From Cobetia crustatorum (GTDB taxonomy: Bacteria; Pseudomonadota; Gammaproteobacteria; Pseudomonadales; Halomonadaceae), in contig NZ_JEMF01000056.1 of NCBI RefSeq assembly GCF_000591415.1, positions 1-64,000 on the forward strand: DNA of 64,000 nt, written 5' to 3'. The notes beneath the pieces were generated by a model that made no database searches, had not been told where the DNA came from, and saw nothing but the letters and a program-made list of their open reading frames with translations. This document shows, piece after piece, positions 18,551 through 28,474 of this stretch. Position 1 is the stretch's first letter, and each line of letters opens with the position of its first letter. The position numbers were made by a program, and so were the translations under genes.

Positions 18551-19335
18551 AGGTCTCCTACAACGAGCTTCACGGACTGTGTCGCAAGGCCTTTCAGGCG
18601 ATGGGCTTTGAAGACGGTGACGCCGGGGATGCCGCCGACATGGTGGCCTGGATGCAGCTCTATGAGCTGGAAGGGCTGGCGGCGCTCAATCGCGGACTGC
18701 GTTTCTTGCTGGAAGATACCGATGAGCGTCCGCCGGAGATCGTCTATGCCGATGGCGACCTCGCGGTACTCGACAGCCACGGACACAGCGTATTGAAGAG
18801 CTCATCGCTGGCGCTGGAACTCGGCTTCGCCAAGGCACGTGCGCGTGGCCTCGCCGTCATCAAGATCCAGCATTGCCATAATCGGCAGCGGATCATGGGT
18901 TATCTGGCGCGCCTTGCCGGGCGCGGCATGAATGTCACCGCCTTCTGGCGCAACGCCCAGGATGTGGACGAGGCGGTCGGCTGCCCCATGATCGAGCAGG
19001 TCGTGGGCTTCAGGGCCAACAGCTCGGTCCCCGAGATACGGGTCTATGCCGTGCGTGAAGTGCCAGAAGAGAATGAGCCCAATGATGGCATCACGCTGGT
19101 GATGGCCAACCATGTCGATCTGCTGCCATCCCTTCGCTCCGACTATGACGTTGACCTGCTGGCCTGTCATGAAGAGTCGAAGCTGCTCGCCTGTCGCCAA
19201 CGTGCCATGCAGGAAGGCATCGAGGTGGATGACGAACTCTGGTCACGCCTGAAAGCACTCTCGACACGGCTGTTGGTCGAGGCAACAGAGGATTCCCGCA
19301 GTGGTGCCGGCGCCGGTTCCACCGACAACGACTGA
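18547..19335 (+). CDS. DUF3726 family protein
   Basis: This 262-residue protein is of a family I recall as DUF3726. The start ATG at 18547 overlaps the preceding stop (ATGA) and has GGAGG nine bases upstream. The region LAVLDSHGHSVLKSSSLAL, ARARGLAVIKIQHCHNRQRIMGY and GRGMNVTAFWRN resembles in order and spacing the malate/L-lactate dehydrogenase (Ldh2) superfamily core, where a DGxGxxG-like segment, a catalytic SxHFG block and a GxxxxxTN strand occur. The catalytic HFG is not kept. It may be a diverged or partner subunit of that fold, a superfamily that includes cyclic imine reductases. This is my inference, not an established assignment. Confidence 0.7.
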   Translation: MKVSYNELHGLCRKAFQAMGFEDGDAGDAADMVAWMQLYELEGLAALNRGLRFLLEDTDERPPEIVYADGDLAVLDSHGHSVLKSSSLALELGFAKARARGLAVIKIQHCHNRQRIMGYLARLAGRGMNVTAFWRNAQDVDEAVGCPMIEQVVGFRANSSVPEIRVYAVREVPEENEPNDGITLVMANHVDLLPSLRSDYDVDLLACHEESKLLACRQRAMQEGIEVDDELWSRLKALSTRLLVEATEDSRSGAGAGSTDND

Positions 19336-19433
19336 CCTCTTTCTTCTCAATACGCCCCATCACTCCATGATTCGCCGCTCTTGCATCGGCGGGGCATGGA
19401 GTGCGCCCATCGAAAGATTCTCGAGGAATACCC

Positions 19434-19817
19434 ATGGTTCATCCCGTCAAGACTGATCTGTTTGCCTCTCGTGCGCCTCTGTCATGGGCGAGTGTCGGCA
19501 ATGGCATCCTGTTCACTGCGCAGATCCCGATCGATGCCGCCGGCAATGTCGTGGAGGGCGGAATTGCTGCCCAGACCCGTAAGACGCTGGATAATCTGAT
19601 TCATACCCTGGAATGCGCCGGTGGTGACGCCTCCTCGCTGACTCAGGTACTGATCTATGTGACTGATCGCGAGCACCTGGCGACAGTGAATAGCCTCTAT
19701 GCAGAATATGTGCGTGAGCCCTATCCCAACCGGGCTGCCATCATCGTCTCCGGGTTTGCACTCGAAGAGATGCTGGTCGAGATGGTCGCCTATGCCGCAT
19801 TGGAGGCTGATGTCTAA
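19434..19817 (+). CDS. RidA family enamine/imine deaminase
   Basis: This 127-residue protein is of the YjgF/YER057c/UK114 family. Recognisable are GILFTAQIPID near residue 30, the mid-protein QTRKTLDNLIHTLECAGGD and LTQVLIYVTD, and the C-terminal PYPNRAAIIVSGFALEEMLVEMVAYA. RidA proteins hydrolyse reactive enamines and imines formed by PLP enzymes or by oxidation of amines and cyclic amino acids. As the last gene of the cluster it suggests that an imine intermediate is made in the pathway. The start ATG has GAGGAA six bases upstream. The gene is followed by a strong hairpin. Confidence 0.88.
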   Translation: MVHPVKTDLFASRAPLSWASVGNGILFTAQIPIDAAGNVVEGGIAAQTRKTLDNLIHTLECAGGDASSLTQVLIYVTDREHLATVNSLYAEYVREPYPNRAAIIVSGFALEEMLVEMVAYAALEADV

Positions 19818-19911
19818 AGTCGCCGTGATGGGGGGAGGGAGTGACCCGTCACGTTTGCGCCCTGCATTGACTCGTCATTCAGGCCAATCGGTTCACCAAG
19901 CCCCCAGACCA

Positions 19912-19956
19912 ACAAGAAAGACGCCGGAGCATTTGCTGCTCCGGCGTCTTTCTTGT
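19912..19956. terminator. Strong bidirectional hairpin terminator between ridA and the bd oxidase operon
   Basis: Two perfect 20-base arms (19912-19931 and 19937-19956) flank a five-base loop. Each arm has a GC-rich inner part and an outer part giving T-rich sequence after the stem in both directions. It lies between convergent transcription units and should stop both. Confidence 0.88.
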
Positions 19957-19984
19957 GTCTACTTGATGTCTTCTTTCGCTGCTT

Positions 19985-20197
19985 TCAGGGCGTAAGGCCC
20001 GCGGCCTGCATGAAGCGACGCAGTGCCAGAGAGACGAGGCCCAGCGCGCTTACGCTGCCTCCCCAGATCAGCACTAGCCAGCCGATCTTACTGAGCCAGC
20101 TGGCCGGGCGCGCGGGCGTCCCGGATGGCTCACCGCCGGGTCTGGCTGTGGGGGTATGCAGTGGTGCTGAGGGTGACTCGTGTGTCGGGGATGTCAT
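19985..20197 (-). CDS. DUF2474 small membrane protein of the bd oxidase
   Basis: This 70-residue protein has a proline-rich cytoplasmic start and one transmembrane helix near the C-terminus (KIGWLVLIWGGSVSALGLVS). It matches the DUF2474 family, which commonly follows cioAB and may be the counterpart of CydX, the small helix that stabilises bd oxidases. The ATG at 20197 with AGAGG upstream is chosen over an in-frame start 22 codons earlier that would overlap cioB. It is the last gene of the operon, 11 bases after cioB. Confidence 0.8.
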   Translation of the reverse strand: MTSPTHESPSAPLHTPTARPGGEPSGTPARPASWLSKIGWLVLIWGGSVSALGLVSLALRRFMQAAGLTP

Positions 20198-20208
20198 GTC
20201 AGCACCTC

Positions 20209-21225
20209 TCAATGGTAGCCATCGGTATGACGGACCTTGCCCTTGAACACGAAGTAGCTCCACGCCGTATACACCAGGATGATCGGCAGGATGAAGAGCG
20301 TGCCGACGAGGGCAAAGCCCTGACTTTGTGGCGGAGAGGCCGCTTCCCAGATCGTCACATGACCGGGAATGATGTCAGGCCACATGCTGATGCCGAAACC
20401 GCTGTAGCCCAGGAAGATCAAGGCCAGCACCAGCAGGAAAGGCTGGGCATGATATTCAAAGGCGACGGCGCGGATCAGCGCATAACCGGCCAGCACTACC
20501 AGCACTGGCACCGGCAGGAACCAGAACAGCTGCGGCAGCGTGAACCAGCGTTCGGCGATGGCGGGGTGCGCCAGCGGAGTCCACAGACTGACGGCCGCGA
20601 TCATGATCAATACCCACAGCGTCAGCGGGCGCGTCAGGGCAAACATGCGCGCCTGGAGAATGCCTTCGGTCTTCATGATCAGCCAGGTGCTGCCGAGAAG
20701 CGCATAGGTGAACAGCAGCGCCACACCGCAGAACAGCGGGAAGGGTGATAGCCAGTCCAGCGAACCGCCGCTGAAGTGAACCCCATCGAAGGCGATGCCC
20801 TGGATGTAGCCTCCCAGTGCGACGCCTTGACTGAAGGTAGCCAGCACCGAGCCGCCCACGAAGGCCTTGTCCCACCAGTGGCGACTCGCGTCCGAGGCCT
20901 TGAAGCGAAATTCGAAGGCGACACCGCGGAAGATGAGGCCGATCAACATGGCGACAAGAGGAATGCTCAGGGCTTCCAGCAAGACGGCGTAGGCCAGCGG
21001 GAAGGCCGCGAACAGCCCCGCGCCGCCCAGCACCAGCCATGTCTCGTTGCCATCCCACACGGGCGCCACGGTATTCATCATCACATCGCGGTCCACCTTT
21101 TCCTCCACCCACGGGAAGAGAATGCCGATGCCCAGATCAAAGCCGTCCATGATCACGTACATCATCAGGCCGAACAGGATGATGCCCGCCCAGATGACAG
21201 AAAGGTCGATACCCATAGCGTTCAT
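20209..21225 (-). CDS. cioB: Cytochrome bd-type quinol oxidase subunit II (CioB)
   Basis: This 338-residue subunit II is of a bd-type quinol oxidase, with about eight membrane helices. The N-terminal IWAGIILFGLMMYVIMDGFD and WDGNETWLVLGG blocks are diagnostic. It supports oxygen reduction at subunit I without carrying heme ligands itself. It starts eight bases after the subunit I gene, in one operon with the DUF2474 gene. Confidence 0.95.
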   Translation of the reverse strand: MNAMGIDLSVIWAGIILFGLMMYVIMDGFDLGIGILFPWVEEKVDRDVMMNTVAPVWDGNETWLVLGGAGLFAAFPLAYAVLLEALSIPLVAMLIGLIFRGVAFEFRFKASDASRHWWDKAFVGGSVLATFSQGVALGGYIQGIAFDGVHFSGGSLDWLSPFPLFCGVALLFTYALLGSTWLIMKTEGILQARMFALTRPLTLWVLIMIAAVSLWTPLAHPAIAERWFTLPQLFWFLPVPVLVVLAGYALIRAVAFEYHAQPFLLVLALIFLGYSGFGISMWPDIIPGHVTIWEAASPPQSQGFALVGTLFILPIILVYTAWSYFVFKGKVRHTDGYH

Positions 21226-21233
21226 CGCTCCGG

Positions 21234-22649
21234 TCAGTGAGTGGTGCCGTCGAGAGATTCCTCGATGGCCGACAGTGGGCGGGATGGCGTGCGTGGCTTG
21301 CCGGGGCCGCCGCTGGGGGCGTGACTGTCATCACCCTCAGGCCCTTTCTTGATCAGCTTGAAGATGTAGTTGATCCCCGTGCCGAAGACGATGAAGTAGA
21401 CCGTGACAAAGGCTGTCAGGCTGATGCTGAGGTGAACGGCACTGTGGGCAGAGACGGCATCTTCCGTTCTCATCAAGCCGTAGATCACCCACGGCTGGCG
21501 GCCGACCTCGGTGGTGAACCAGCCCGCGAGTATCGCGATCAGACCGGCCGGCCCCATGGCGACGGCCAGTCTCAGCCAGCGCCGCGAGGTGAAGAGCCTG
21601 CCCTTGCGGGCCAGATAGACACCCGAGAGGCCGAGCAGAATCATCGCAAGGCCCAGGCCGACCATCAGGCGGAAGCTCCAGAACACGACGGTCGAATTGG
21701 GGCGGTCGGCGGCGGGGAAGTCCTTGAGCGCCGGCACCTGCTTGTCGATGTCATGCATCAACAGCAGGCTGCCGAGGGCCGGAATCTCGAGCGCAAATCG
21801 CGTCTCTTCGCGCTGCATGTCGGGCACACCGAAAAGGATCAACGGTGTCGGTTCCCCATGGCTGTTGTCCCAATGGCCTTCGATGGCCGCGATCTTGGCC
21901 GGTTGGTGCTTGAGCGTATTAAGGCCATGCATGTCGCCGACGAAGGCCTGCAGCGGGGCGGTCACCATCAACATCAGCACCGCCATGACGAGCATCTTGC
22001 GCACTTCCGGGGTGTCGCGTTTCTTGAGCAGCAACCAGGCGGCGGAGGCAGCGACGAACAGCGAGGTGCTCAGGAAGGAGGCCAGTGCCATGTGGGCCAG
22101 GCGATAGGGGAAGGAGGGATTGAAGACGATCGCGAGCCAGTCGACCGGCACGACGATGCCATCGATGACCTCATGCCCCTGAGGGGTCTGCATCCAGCTG
22201 TTGGACGACAGGATCCAGAACATCGAGACCAGGGTGCCGAGCGCCACCATGCAGGTCGAGAAGAAGTGCAGGCCGCGGCCGACGCGATTCCAGCCAAATA
22301 GCATCACGCCGAGGAAGCCGGCTTCGAGGAAGAAGGCGGTCAGCACTTCATAGGTCAGCAGTGGCCCGGTCACGCTGCCGGCAAAGGCCGAGAAACCGCT
22401 CCAATGCGTGCCGAACTGGTAGGCCATGACCAGCCCTGACACCACGCCCATCGCGAAGTTGACCGCGAAAATCTTCGACCAGAAATGATAGAGGTTGCGG
22501 TAGACCTGTGTGCCCGTCTTCAACCACATGCCTTCCAGCACCGCCAGATAGCTGGCGAGACCAATGGTGATGGCCGGGAAGATGATGTGAAACGAGATGG
22601 TGAAGGCGAACTGTATCCTGGCCAGGTCGATGGCCTCGGTGCCGAACAT
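21234..22649 (-). CDS. cioA: Cyanide-insensitive cytochrome bd-type quinol oxidase subunit I (CioA)
   Basis: This 471-residue subunit I oxidises ubiquinol and reduces oxygen to water. Visible features are the first heme ligand region SFHIIFPA, the GWNRVGRGLHFF block, and a quinol loop with KHQPAKIAAIEGHW. The short quinol loop and overall length fit the CIO type rather than E. coli CydA. Such oxidases work at low oxygen and resist cyanide or sulfide. It heads the operon cioA-cioB-DUF2474, followed upstream by a 547-base gap and a MocR regulator gene in the same direction. Confidence 0.95.
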   Translation of the reverse strand: MFGTEAIDLARIQFAFTISFHIIFPAITIGLASYLAVLEGMWLKTGTQVYRNLYHFWSKIFAVNFAMGVVSGLVMAYQFGTHWSGFSAFAGSVTGPLLTYEVLTAFFLEAGFLGVMLFGWNRVGRGLHFFSTCMVALGTLVSMFWILSSNSWMQTPQGHEVIDGIVVPVDWLAIVFNPSFPYRLAHMALASFLSTSLFVAASAAWLLLKKRDTPEVRKMLVMAVLMLMVTAPLQAFVGDMHGLNTLKHQPAKIAAIEGHWDNSHGEPTPLILFGVPDMQREETRFALEIPALGSLLLMHDIDKQVPALKDFPAADRPNSTVVFWSFRLMVGLGLAMILLGLSGVYLARKGRLFTSRRWLRLAVAMGPAGLIAILAGWFTTEVGRQPWVIYGLMRTEDAVSAHSAVHLSISLTAFVTVYFIVFGTGINYIFKLIKKGPEGDDSHAPSGGPGKPRTPSRPLSAIEESLDGTTH

Positions 22650-23196
22650 GGCAATGTCTCCTGAGTAGGCGGCAAGGGGGACGGCCCTGCCTGAATCTTC
22701 GCCGCTACTCTAGGGAGCCACCGGAAGCCATAACAGGCTCAGTTGTGCGAGAAAAAACCATATCAGTTGCGAGCTGAATCTTGGTCAGTCGTTAAATGCC
22801 CGTGAGCCAGCCAGGTGGTCTGGCGAGAATCCAGCAAGGCGAGTCGGGCAGGAGGGCGCACTCTGATTCACGTCAGCACTATGACGGGGTCAGGCGCGTG
22901 CCACATCGCCCTTGGCGGCAGGCCCCGCCATGGCGGGCTCTTGCGCACCCTGCTAGGGCACGCGTGCGGCATCAAGGCATGCAGCCAGGGTGCGCAACAA
23001 GGTGCGACATCCAGGTGTGGCAAGCAGCTGGCGCGCGAGTGACATGTGCCGCAAAAGGCTGTTTTCGCCCCCGCGGATGACGAGTGAAGACTGTGTGGCA
23101 AGGCGGCCACAAGGGCTGCGGCATTTGCGCGCACTCATGCGCGCATATACTCGAGGCACTCCTCGCACCTCGCATGCAGCCTGAGCGGTCCGCGTT
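22650..23196. other. Intergenic, cioA promoter side and downstream of MocR gene
   Basis: I see no supported gene here. The 100 bases next to cioA hold two related copies of CAGTTG(T)GCGAG in the same orientation (22740-22751 and 22764-22773), a possible regulator site, since MocR-type proteins often bind direct repeats. A 14-base palindrome, CCCGCCATGGCGGG, lies at 22924-22937 and could form a hairpin downstream of the MocR gene, but without a T-run. Short open frames here have no resemblance to known proteins. Confidence 0.45.
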
Positions 23197-24618
23197 TCAG
23201 GCTGCCTTGAGCAATTCACCCAATGTCTGCATGGCGCGCTCTGACGCCGCATCCCATGGGTGGCCGTAGCTCAAGCGAATGCAATGCTTGAAGCCCTGGG
23301 TGGCCGAGAAGATAGGCCCCGGCGCTAGGCTGATGCCGTGGGCCAACGCCTGCTGGAACAGGGCCAGCGAGTCGATGTGCTCGGGAAGCTCGCACCACAG
23401 GAAATAACCCCCGTGGGGGTGGGTCACGCGAGTGTCTTCGGGGAAGTAGCGATCAATGGCTGCCAGCATGGCTGTCTGCTGGGTCTCGAGCGCCAGACGT
23501 AGCTTGCGCAGGTGGCGGTCGTAGCCGCCATGCTGAAGGTAGTCGGCTAGGGCCACTTGGGCGGGCAGCGATGGCGAGATGGTCGTCATCAGCTTGAGGC
23601 GCGAAATCTCCCGGGTATGCCGCCCCGCGGATATCCAGCCCACCCGATAGCCCGGTGCCAGGCACTTGGAGAACGACCCGCAATGCATCACCAGACCTTC
23701 GACATCCAGCGCCTTGACGGGTTGCGGGGGCGACACCTCGGCACGTTGATCGAAATACAGTTCCGCGTAGACATCATCCTCCAGCATCGGTAGCTGATGA
23801 CGGCAGAGCAGCGCATACAGTTCGGCCTTGCGTGCATCGCTCAGGCTGGCCCCCAGCGGATTATGCAGATGACTCATGAACCAGCAGGCCTTGATGGGCA
23901 GCGTCTCCAGACGATTCTCGAGTACCTCGAGATCAATCCCTTCGCGCGGGTGTACCGGAATTTCCACCGCGCGCAGCTTGAGCCGCTCAAGCACCTGAAG
24001 CGTGGCATAGAAGGCCGGCGCCTCGATGGCGACAAGGTCCCCGGGCTGGGTGACACATTGCAGGCCAAGATTGAGCGCCTCCATGGCACCATTGGTGATC
24101 ACCAACTCCTCTGTCGGCAGCTGCATGCCATTGACCATGTAGCGCTGAGCGATCTGTCGGCACAGGTCAGGATGGCCTGTGGTCATGTCGGAGATCACGG
24201 CATGCGATGACAGCTGGCGCAGCCCGCGCGTCATGCTGGTCGCAAGCCGCGCGAGGGGAAAGAGCTCCGGGCTCGGGAAGGCAGAGCCGAAGGGGACGGT
24301 ATCGTTGTCGCGCAGTGAGCCCAGCACCGAGAACACCAGTTCACTGACGGCGACATCGGAAGGAGCTTGCTGCTGCAGGGCGACATGCGGCTCATCGAGT
24401 ATCCGCGAGGCATTGTCACGCACGAAATATCCCGAGCGCGGCCGCGCACTGATCAATCCCTGATTCTCCAGCAGGTAATACGCTTGGAAGACGGTAGAGG
24501 GACTGATGCCATGCGCCTTGCTGGCCTGACGCACTGACGGCACGCGCTCACCTGGGGCGAGAATGCCGGTACGAATCAGGTTTGAGATCTCGGCAGCAAA
24601 GCGTTCATAACGCTTCAT
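23197..24618 (-). CDS. MocR-type (GntR-aminotransferase) transcriptional regulator
   Basis: This 473-residue protein has an N-terminal GntR winged helix (about 1-75, LAPGERVPSVRQASKAHGIS) joined to a fold-type I aminotransferase-like domain. The PLP-binding lysine lies in GSFSKCLAPGYRVGW, and substrate-side residues include HLHNPLG and YFLWCELP. MocR proteins use PLP as a sensor. The ATG at 24618 is chosen because it begins the HTH domain and has AGGA upstream, although the frame stays open 35 codons further. Its targets are unknown. It lies upstream of cioAB in the same direction, so control of cioAB is possible but unproven. Confidence 0.88.
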   Translation of the reverse strand: MKRYERFAAEISNLIRTGILAPGERVPSVRQASKAHGISPSTVFQAYYLLENQGLISARPRSGYFVRDNASRILDEPHVALQQQAPSDVAVSELVFSVLGSLRDNDTVPFGSAFPSPELFPLARLATSMTRGLRQLSSHAVISDMTTGHPDLCRQIAQRYMVNGMQLPTEELVITNGAMEALNLGLQCVTQPGDLVAIEAPAFYATLQVLERLKLRAVEIPVHPREGIDLEVLENRLETLPIKACWFMSHLHNPLGASLSDARKAELYALLCRHQLPMLEDDVYAELYFDQRAEVSPPQPVKALDVEGLVMHCGSFSKCLAPGYRVGWISAGRHTREISRLKLMTTISPSLPAQVALADYLQHGGYDRHLRKLRLALETQQTAMLAAIDRYFPEDTRVTHPHGGYFLWCELPEHIDSLALFQQALAHGISLAPGPIFSATQGFKHCIRLSYGHPWDAASERAMQTLGELLKAA

Positions 24619-24873
24619 GGGAGCTATCCTGGTGGGCTGTGGAAGGGCAAGGATACCGAAGTGGGGGACGGCGCTATACCAGAGAGTCTCAGGTGGCATC
24701 GCGACTGATACCTTAATTCTCATGGTGTTCGCTCACTTCTCTGGCTATCGGAGCAAGCCCCTTTGCATAGAGGTTTGCTTCGGTCCATGAGGCTTGTTAG
24801 GCCTGCCCTATGGCGGCGAATCCGTCTGGTTTACTAGCAGTCCCGTAATTTGCTCCAATATCGTCATATTTCT

Positions 24874-27800
24874 ATGGAGAGTGCCGCTGTGGCAGCCACT
24901 GGTTTGAGTAATGCATCGTTCGCCTTGAATATCGCACTCCTTCAGCATGGATGGCGTGATGAGTTTGATGCAGGCACCTTGGAGCGTGGTCTGCGTTACG
25001 CGCGCCAGCAGCGAGTGGATGAGCAGTGGCAGGTAGAGTTGGATGAGAAGGGTGGTTTGACGCTTTCTGGCGATGTCGCGGGCAGTCTGGGCACCCCTTA
25101 TCGCACGATGATCATGTTGGCTCCTGTGGGTACTCGGCACCAGATGCGAACAGCTTGTAGTTGTCCGGTGGGCAGTACCTGCAAGCACGCAGTCGCATTG
25201 ATCGATACCTTCCTGAGTAGCGGCCCTTTGGGGAAAGCCCTGGAGGTTCCTGACACGCTTGAGCCCGACGAAGTGGAGCAAGCGCCGTCACTTCAGGCGG
25301 CGAAACGTGAGTGGACAATCTGGCTGCAACATCACAGTCAAGCCCCGGCGGTGCCGTCAGCCGTCCAAGTAGGTGCCAACCACCGTCTCGGGTTGTTCCT
25401 TGATGTGCAGTCCGGCCACAGGGGGCTTCCCGCGCTGACGGTGCAGCCGGTGTGGTTGAGGCCCTCCAAGAGCAAGACGCAGCTTGATCGATGGGTCTCG
25501 CCAGTGAAAGTTGAAGTCTCTCACGTGGGGGAGTTGTCACCTGTTCCTGCAATGGGATGGCAGCCGGCGCAGGAGGAGGCCATCGAGCAGTTATTGCATG
25601 GCAGCAAAGATTCGCAATGGTACTTTCCTGGGCAATCCAAAGGTTTGACGTTGAACAAGGCATTCCAGGCGAAAGCGCTCTGGTCCCTGCTGGCAAGCGA
25701 TGCCTCCCCCTTGCTTTTCCATCAGAAGCAGACGGGCCCACAGCTTGGTATTGGGCCGACCTGCCGTATCGCCCCGACCTGGCAGATGGATGAGCAGGGT
25801 GTGCAGCGGCTGCAGATGTCCACGATACCTGAAGATATCTTGTCTCCCGCGGCTATCGTAGCCAGTGTCGGCAAGTCGCTTTGTTATCTTGACCCTCAGA
25901 ATAAGCAGTTTGGCCCTCTGGAGGGGGATGTTGAGCTTTGGCGCCAACTCCAGCACGTTCCCGCGTTACCGCCGGAAATGAGCGAGTGGTTGACCTCTCG
26001 CCTCCAGAATGTCTCGGGGCTGGCAGCCCAAGTCCCCTCTCCGAGAACCCTCGTGGAAACAACGCTCGAGGATGTGAAACCCAAGCTGAAGATCACCATG
26101 TGTGTCGCACAGGCACGTCTGCCAACGCGCCGCCATGTCTGGAACGAAACTCCTATTCGGTTGGGCGCTGGTGTCGTGAGCCTGAGCTATGCCGGTATCG
26201 AGATACCCCCAGAGGAGGGAGAGGTGGCCCAGGGCTGCGCGATGGGCAGCGTTTGACGATACCACGTGATCAACAGGCGGAAATCGCGCTGATTCGCGCC
26301 ATTCCGCCAGGCATGGTCACGTTGGAAGAACTCGCCGCGCACCACGATGTACCGGATGGGTTGGAGTTGCCCTCGTGGAGCTTGCTGCTGCCGATAGATA
26401 GGCAGGTGCCAGAAAATGCGGCGGAATGGAGGACCTGTCTTTCTGCTCCTGAGGAATGGTGGGACATGATCCTGCAATTACGTCAGGCGGGATGTGTGGT
26501 CGAGTTCAGTGACGACTTCCCGCAAGAGCCCGAATATCTATCGCCAGACAACTGGTATGGAGCGCTCGAGTCCGCCGAGAACGGCTGGTTCGATCTTGCG
26601 TTGGGCGTTGAGGTGGAGAATGAATCCTTCAATCTGCTCCCCATTCTGCGTCAACTCATTCAGCGCGAAGACTTTCCGTTGACGCCGGAGGAGGATGAGG
26701 AAGCGGGGGCAAGCTGGGTAGTACACCTGCCGGATAACCGTCGGCTGGTGCTTCCACTTGCCAAGCTACGTGCCTGGTTGGCTCCCTTGATGGACTGGCT
26801 TCACGATAGCGAGGCACCCACAAGCGCACTTCGTGTGCCATTGACCTCCATCGATCAGCTGGCCCCCTTGGCAGATCATGAGCGCTGGGTGGGGCGAGAG
26901 GATGCCGTGGCCCTTGCCCAACGATTGCGTGAGCTTCCTGATAAATTGCCAGCCCCTGACGGTTTCCAGGGTGAATTGCGCGATTATCAGGCGCGAGGAC
27001 TAGCCTGGTTGCGATTCCTCTCGGAGTTGAGTACTGGCGGTATTCTGGCCGATGACATGGGGCTTGGAAAAACCATCCAGATCCTTGCACACGTGCTCGA
27101 TGAGCGTTCGCGAGGGGAGCTGCGCGGGCCTGTCATGGTGGTGGCCCCGACAAGTCTCGTCGGTAACTGGTGCGCCGAAGCGGCTCGATTTGCGCCGACA
27201 CTGAGCGTGCTGGCGCTTCAGGGAGCCAAGGCCAGCCGTCGTGAGCAGATCGATACTGTTGTCGCCAATGTGGATCTCGTCATCACGACATACCCCCTCC
27301 TGGTGCGAGATATTGAGCATCTGTGCGAGCAGCACTTCGGTATCGTGGTACTGGATGAGGCCCAAGCCATCAAGAATGCTGCCAGTCAGACCGCGCGTAC
27401 CGTACGCAGGCTCAATGCAGATCGCATGATCGCGATGACCGGAACGCCATTGGAAAACCACCTGGGTGAGTTATGGGCGCAATTGGATGTTGCTGCACCA
27501 GGCGCCTTGGGAAGCCAGCAGTGGTTTGGTCGGCATTTTCGTACCCCTATCGAGAAACATGCTGACGACGCTGTGAGTCAGCGACTTTCTCGTCGTATCT
27601 CGCCACTCATCCTCCGGCGTACCAAACAGCAAGTCCTCAATGAATTGCCGGACAAGACGGAGACTCAGCGAGACGTCACGCTGACCGGTGCACAGCGAGA
27701 GCTTTATGAGAGTCTTCGACTGACACAGCATCAACGGGTCAAGGAGGCGATCGAGACACGCGGGCTGGCAGCCTCCGGCATCGTGATGCTAGATGCGCTG

Positions 27801-28394
27801 TTGAAATTACGCCAGGTGTGCTGTGACCCACGGCTTGTCAAACATCAAAGTGCGGCGACGGTTCAGTGCTCAGCCAAACTGGAGGCGCTACGTGAACTGT
27901 TGCCATCGTTGGTCGAGGACGGTCGGCGTATCCTCATCTTCTCGCAATTTACGGAAATGCTTGAATTGATCGGGGGAGCACTGGAGCGGGAGGGGATTTC
28001 TCACTTGACTCTCACAGGGCAGACGCCCGGGGCAGTGCGAACCGAGCGTGTGGCGCAATTTCAGCGTGGCGAGGTACCCGTATTCCTGATCAGCCTCAAG
28101 GCAGGGGGGACTGGGCTCAATCTCACGACGGCAGATACGGTCATCCACTACGACCCCTGGTGGAATCCTGCCGTAGAGGCCCAAGCCACCGGGCGTGCTC
28201 ATCGAATGGGCCAGACGAATCCGGTGTTTGTCTACAAGCTGGTTTGTGCAGGAACTGTTGAGGAACGCATCCTGGAGCTGCAGTCTCGCAAGGCGGATCT
28301 TGCCGCATCAGTACTGGAAGGGGGAAGCGGGCGTCAGGAGGAGGGGCCCCTGTTTGATGAGGAGGATCTGGCCTTGTTGTTTGCTCCGGTGTGA
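24874..28394 (+). pseudogene. SWIM zinc-finger SNF2-family helicase (single-base frameshift)
   Basis: This SNF2/Swi2-type ATPase of about 1170 residues acts on nucleoprotein complexes and resembles the bacterial HepA/RapA2 group. The N-terminal SWIM zinc finger reads CSCPVGSTCKH (about 96-106). The helicase core has ADDMGLGKTIQ (Walker A, about 725), LDEAQAIKN (Walker B, about 826), TGTPLENHLGELW, and the C-terminal SLKAGGTGLNL and RAHRMGQTNPVFVYKL motifs. The frame breaks at the three Gs at 26232-26234. One more G joins EVAQ to GLRDGQRLTIPRD. The ATG at 24874 is preferred over a TTG at 24850, but neither has a clear ribosome binding site. It converges on the recombinase operon. Confidence 0.87.
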
Positions 28395-28474
28395 TCCCGA
28401 TATGGCCCCCCCGTTGGGGCATGGCAAGGCGGTTGCCTATTGGGGGGAGAGGCGTTGAGTCAGGCCATGGCACC

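Noticed and set aside
21237-22301. Long plus-strand frame opposite cioA (354 codons)
   Set aside because: It is the complement of a well-conserved oxidase gene in GC-rich DNA and has no family resemblance.
808-24690. Shared 13-base phrase ACCAGAGAGTCTC near 811 and 24675
   Set aside because: A 13-base match is expected by chance many times in 64 kb, and the flanking sequences do not extend it.
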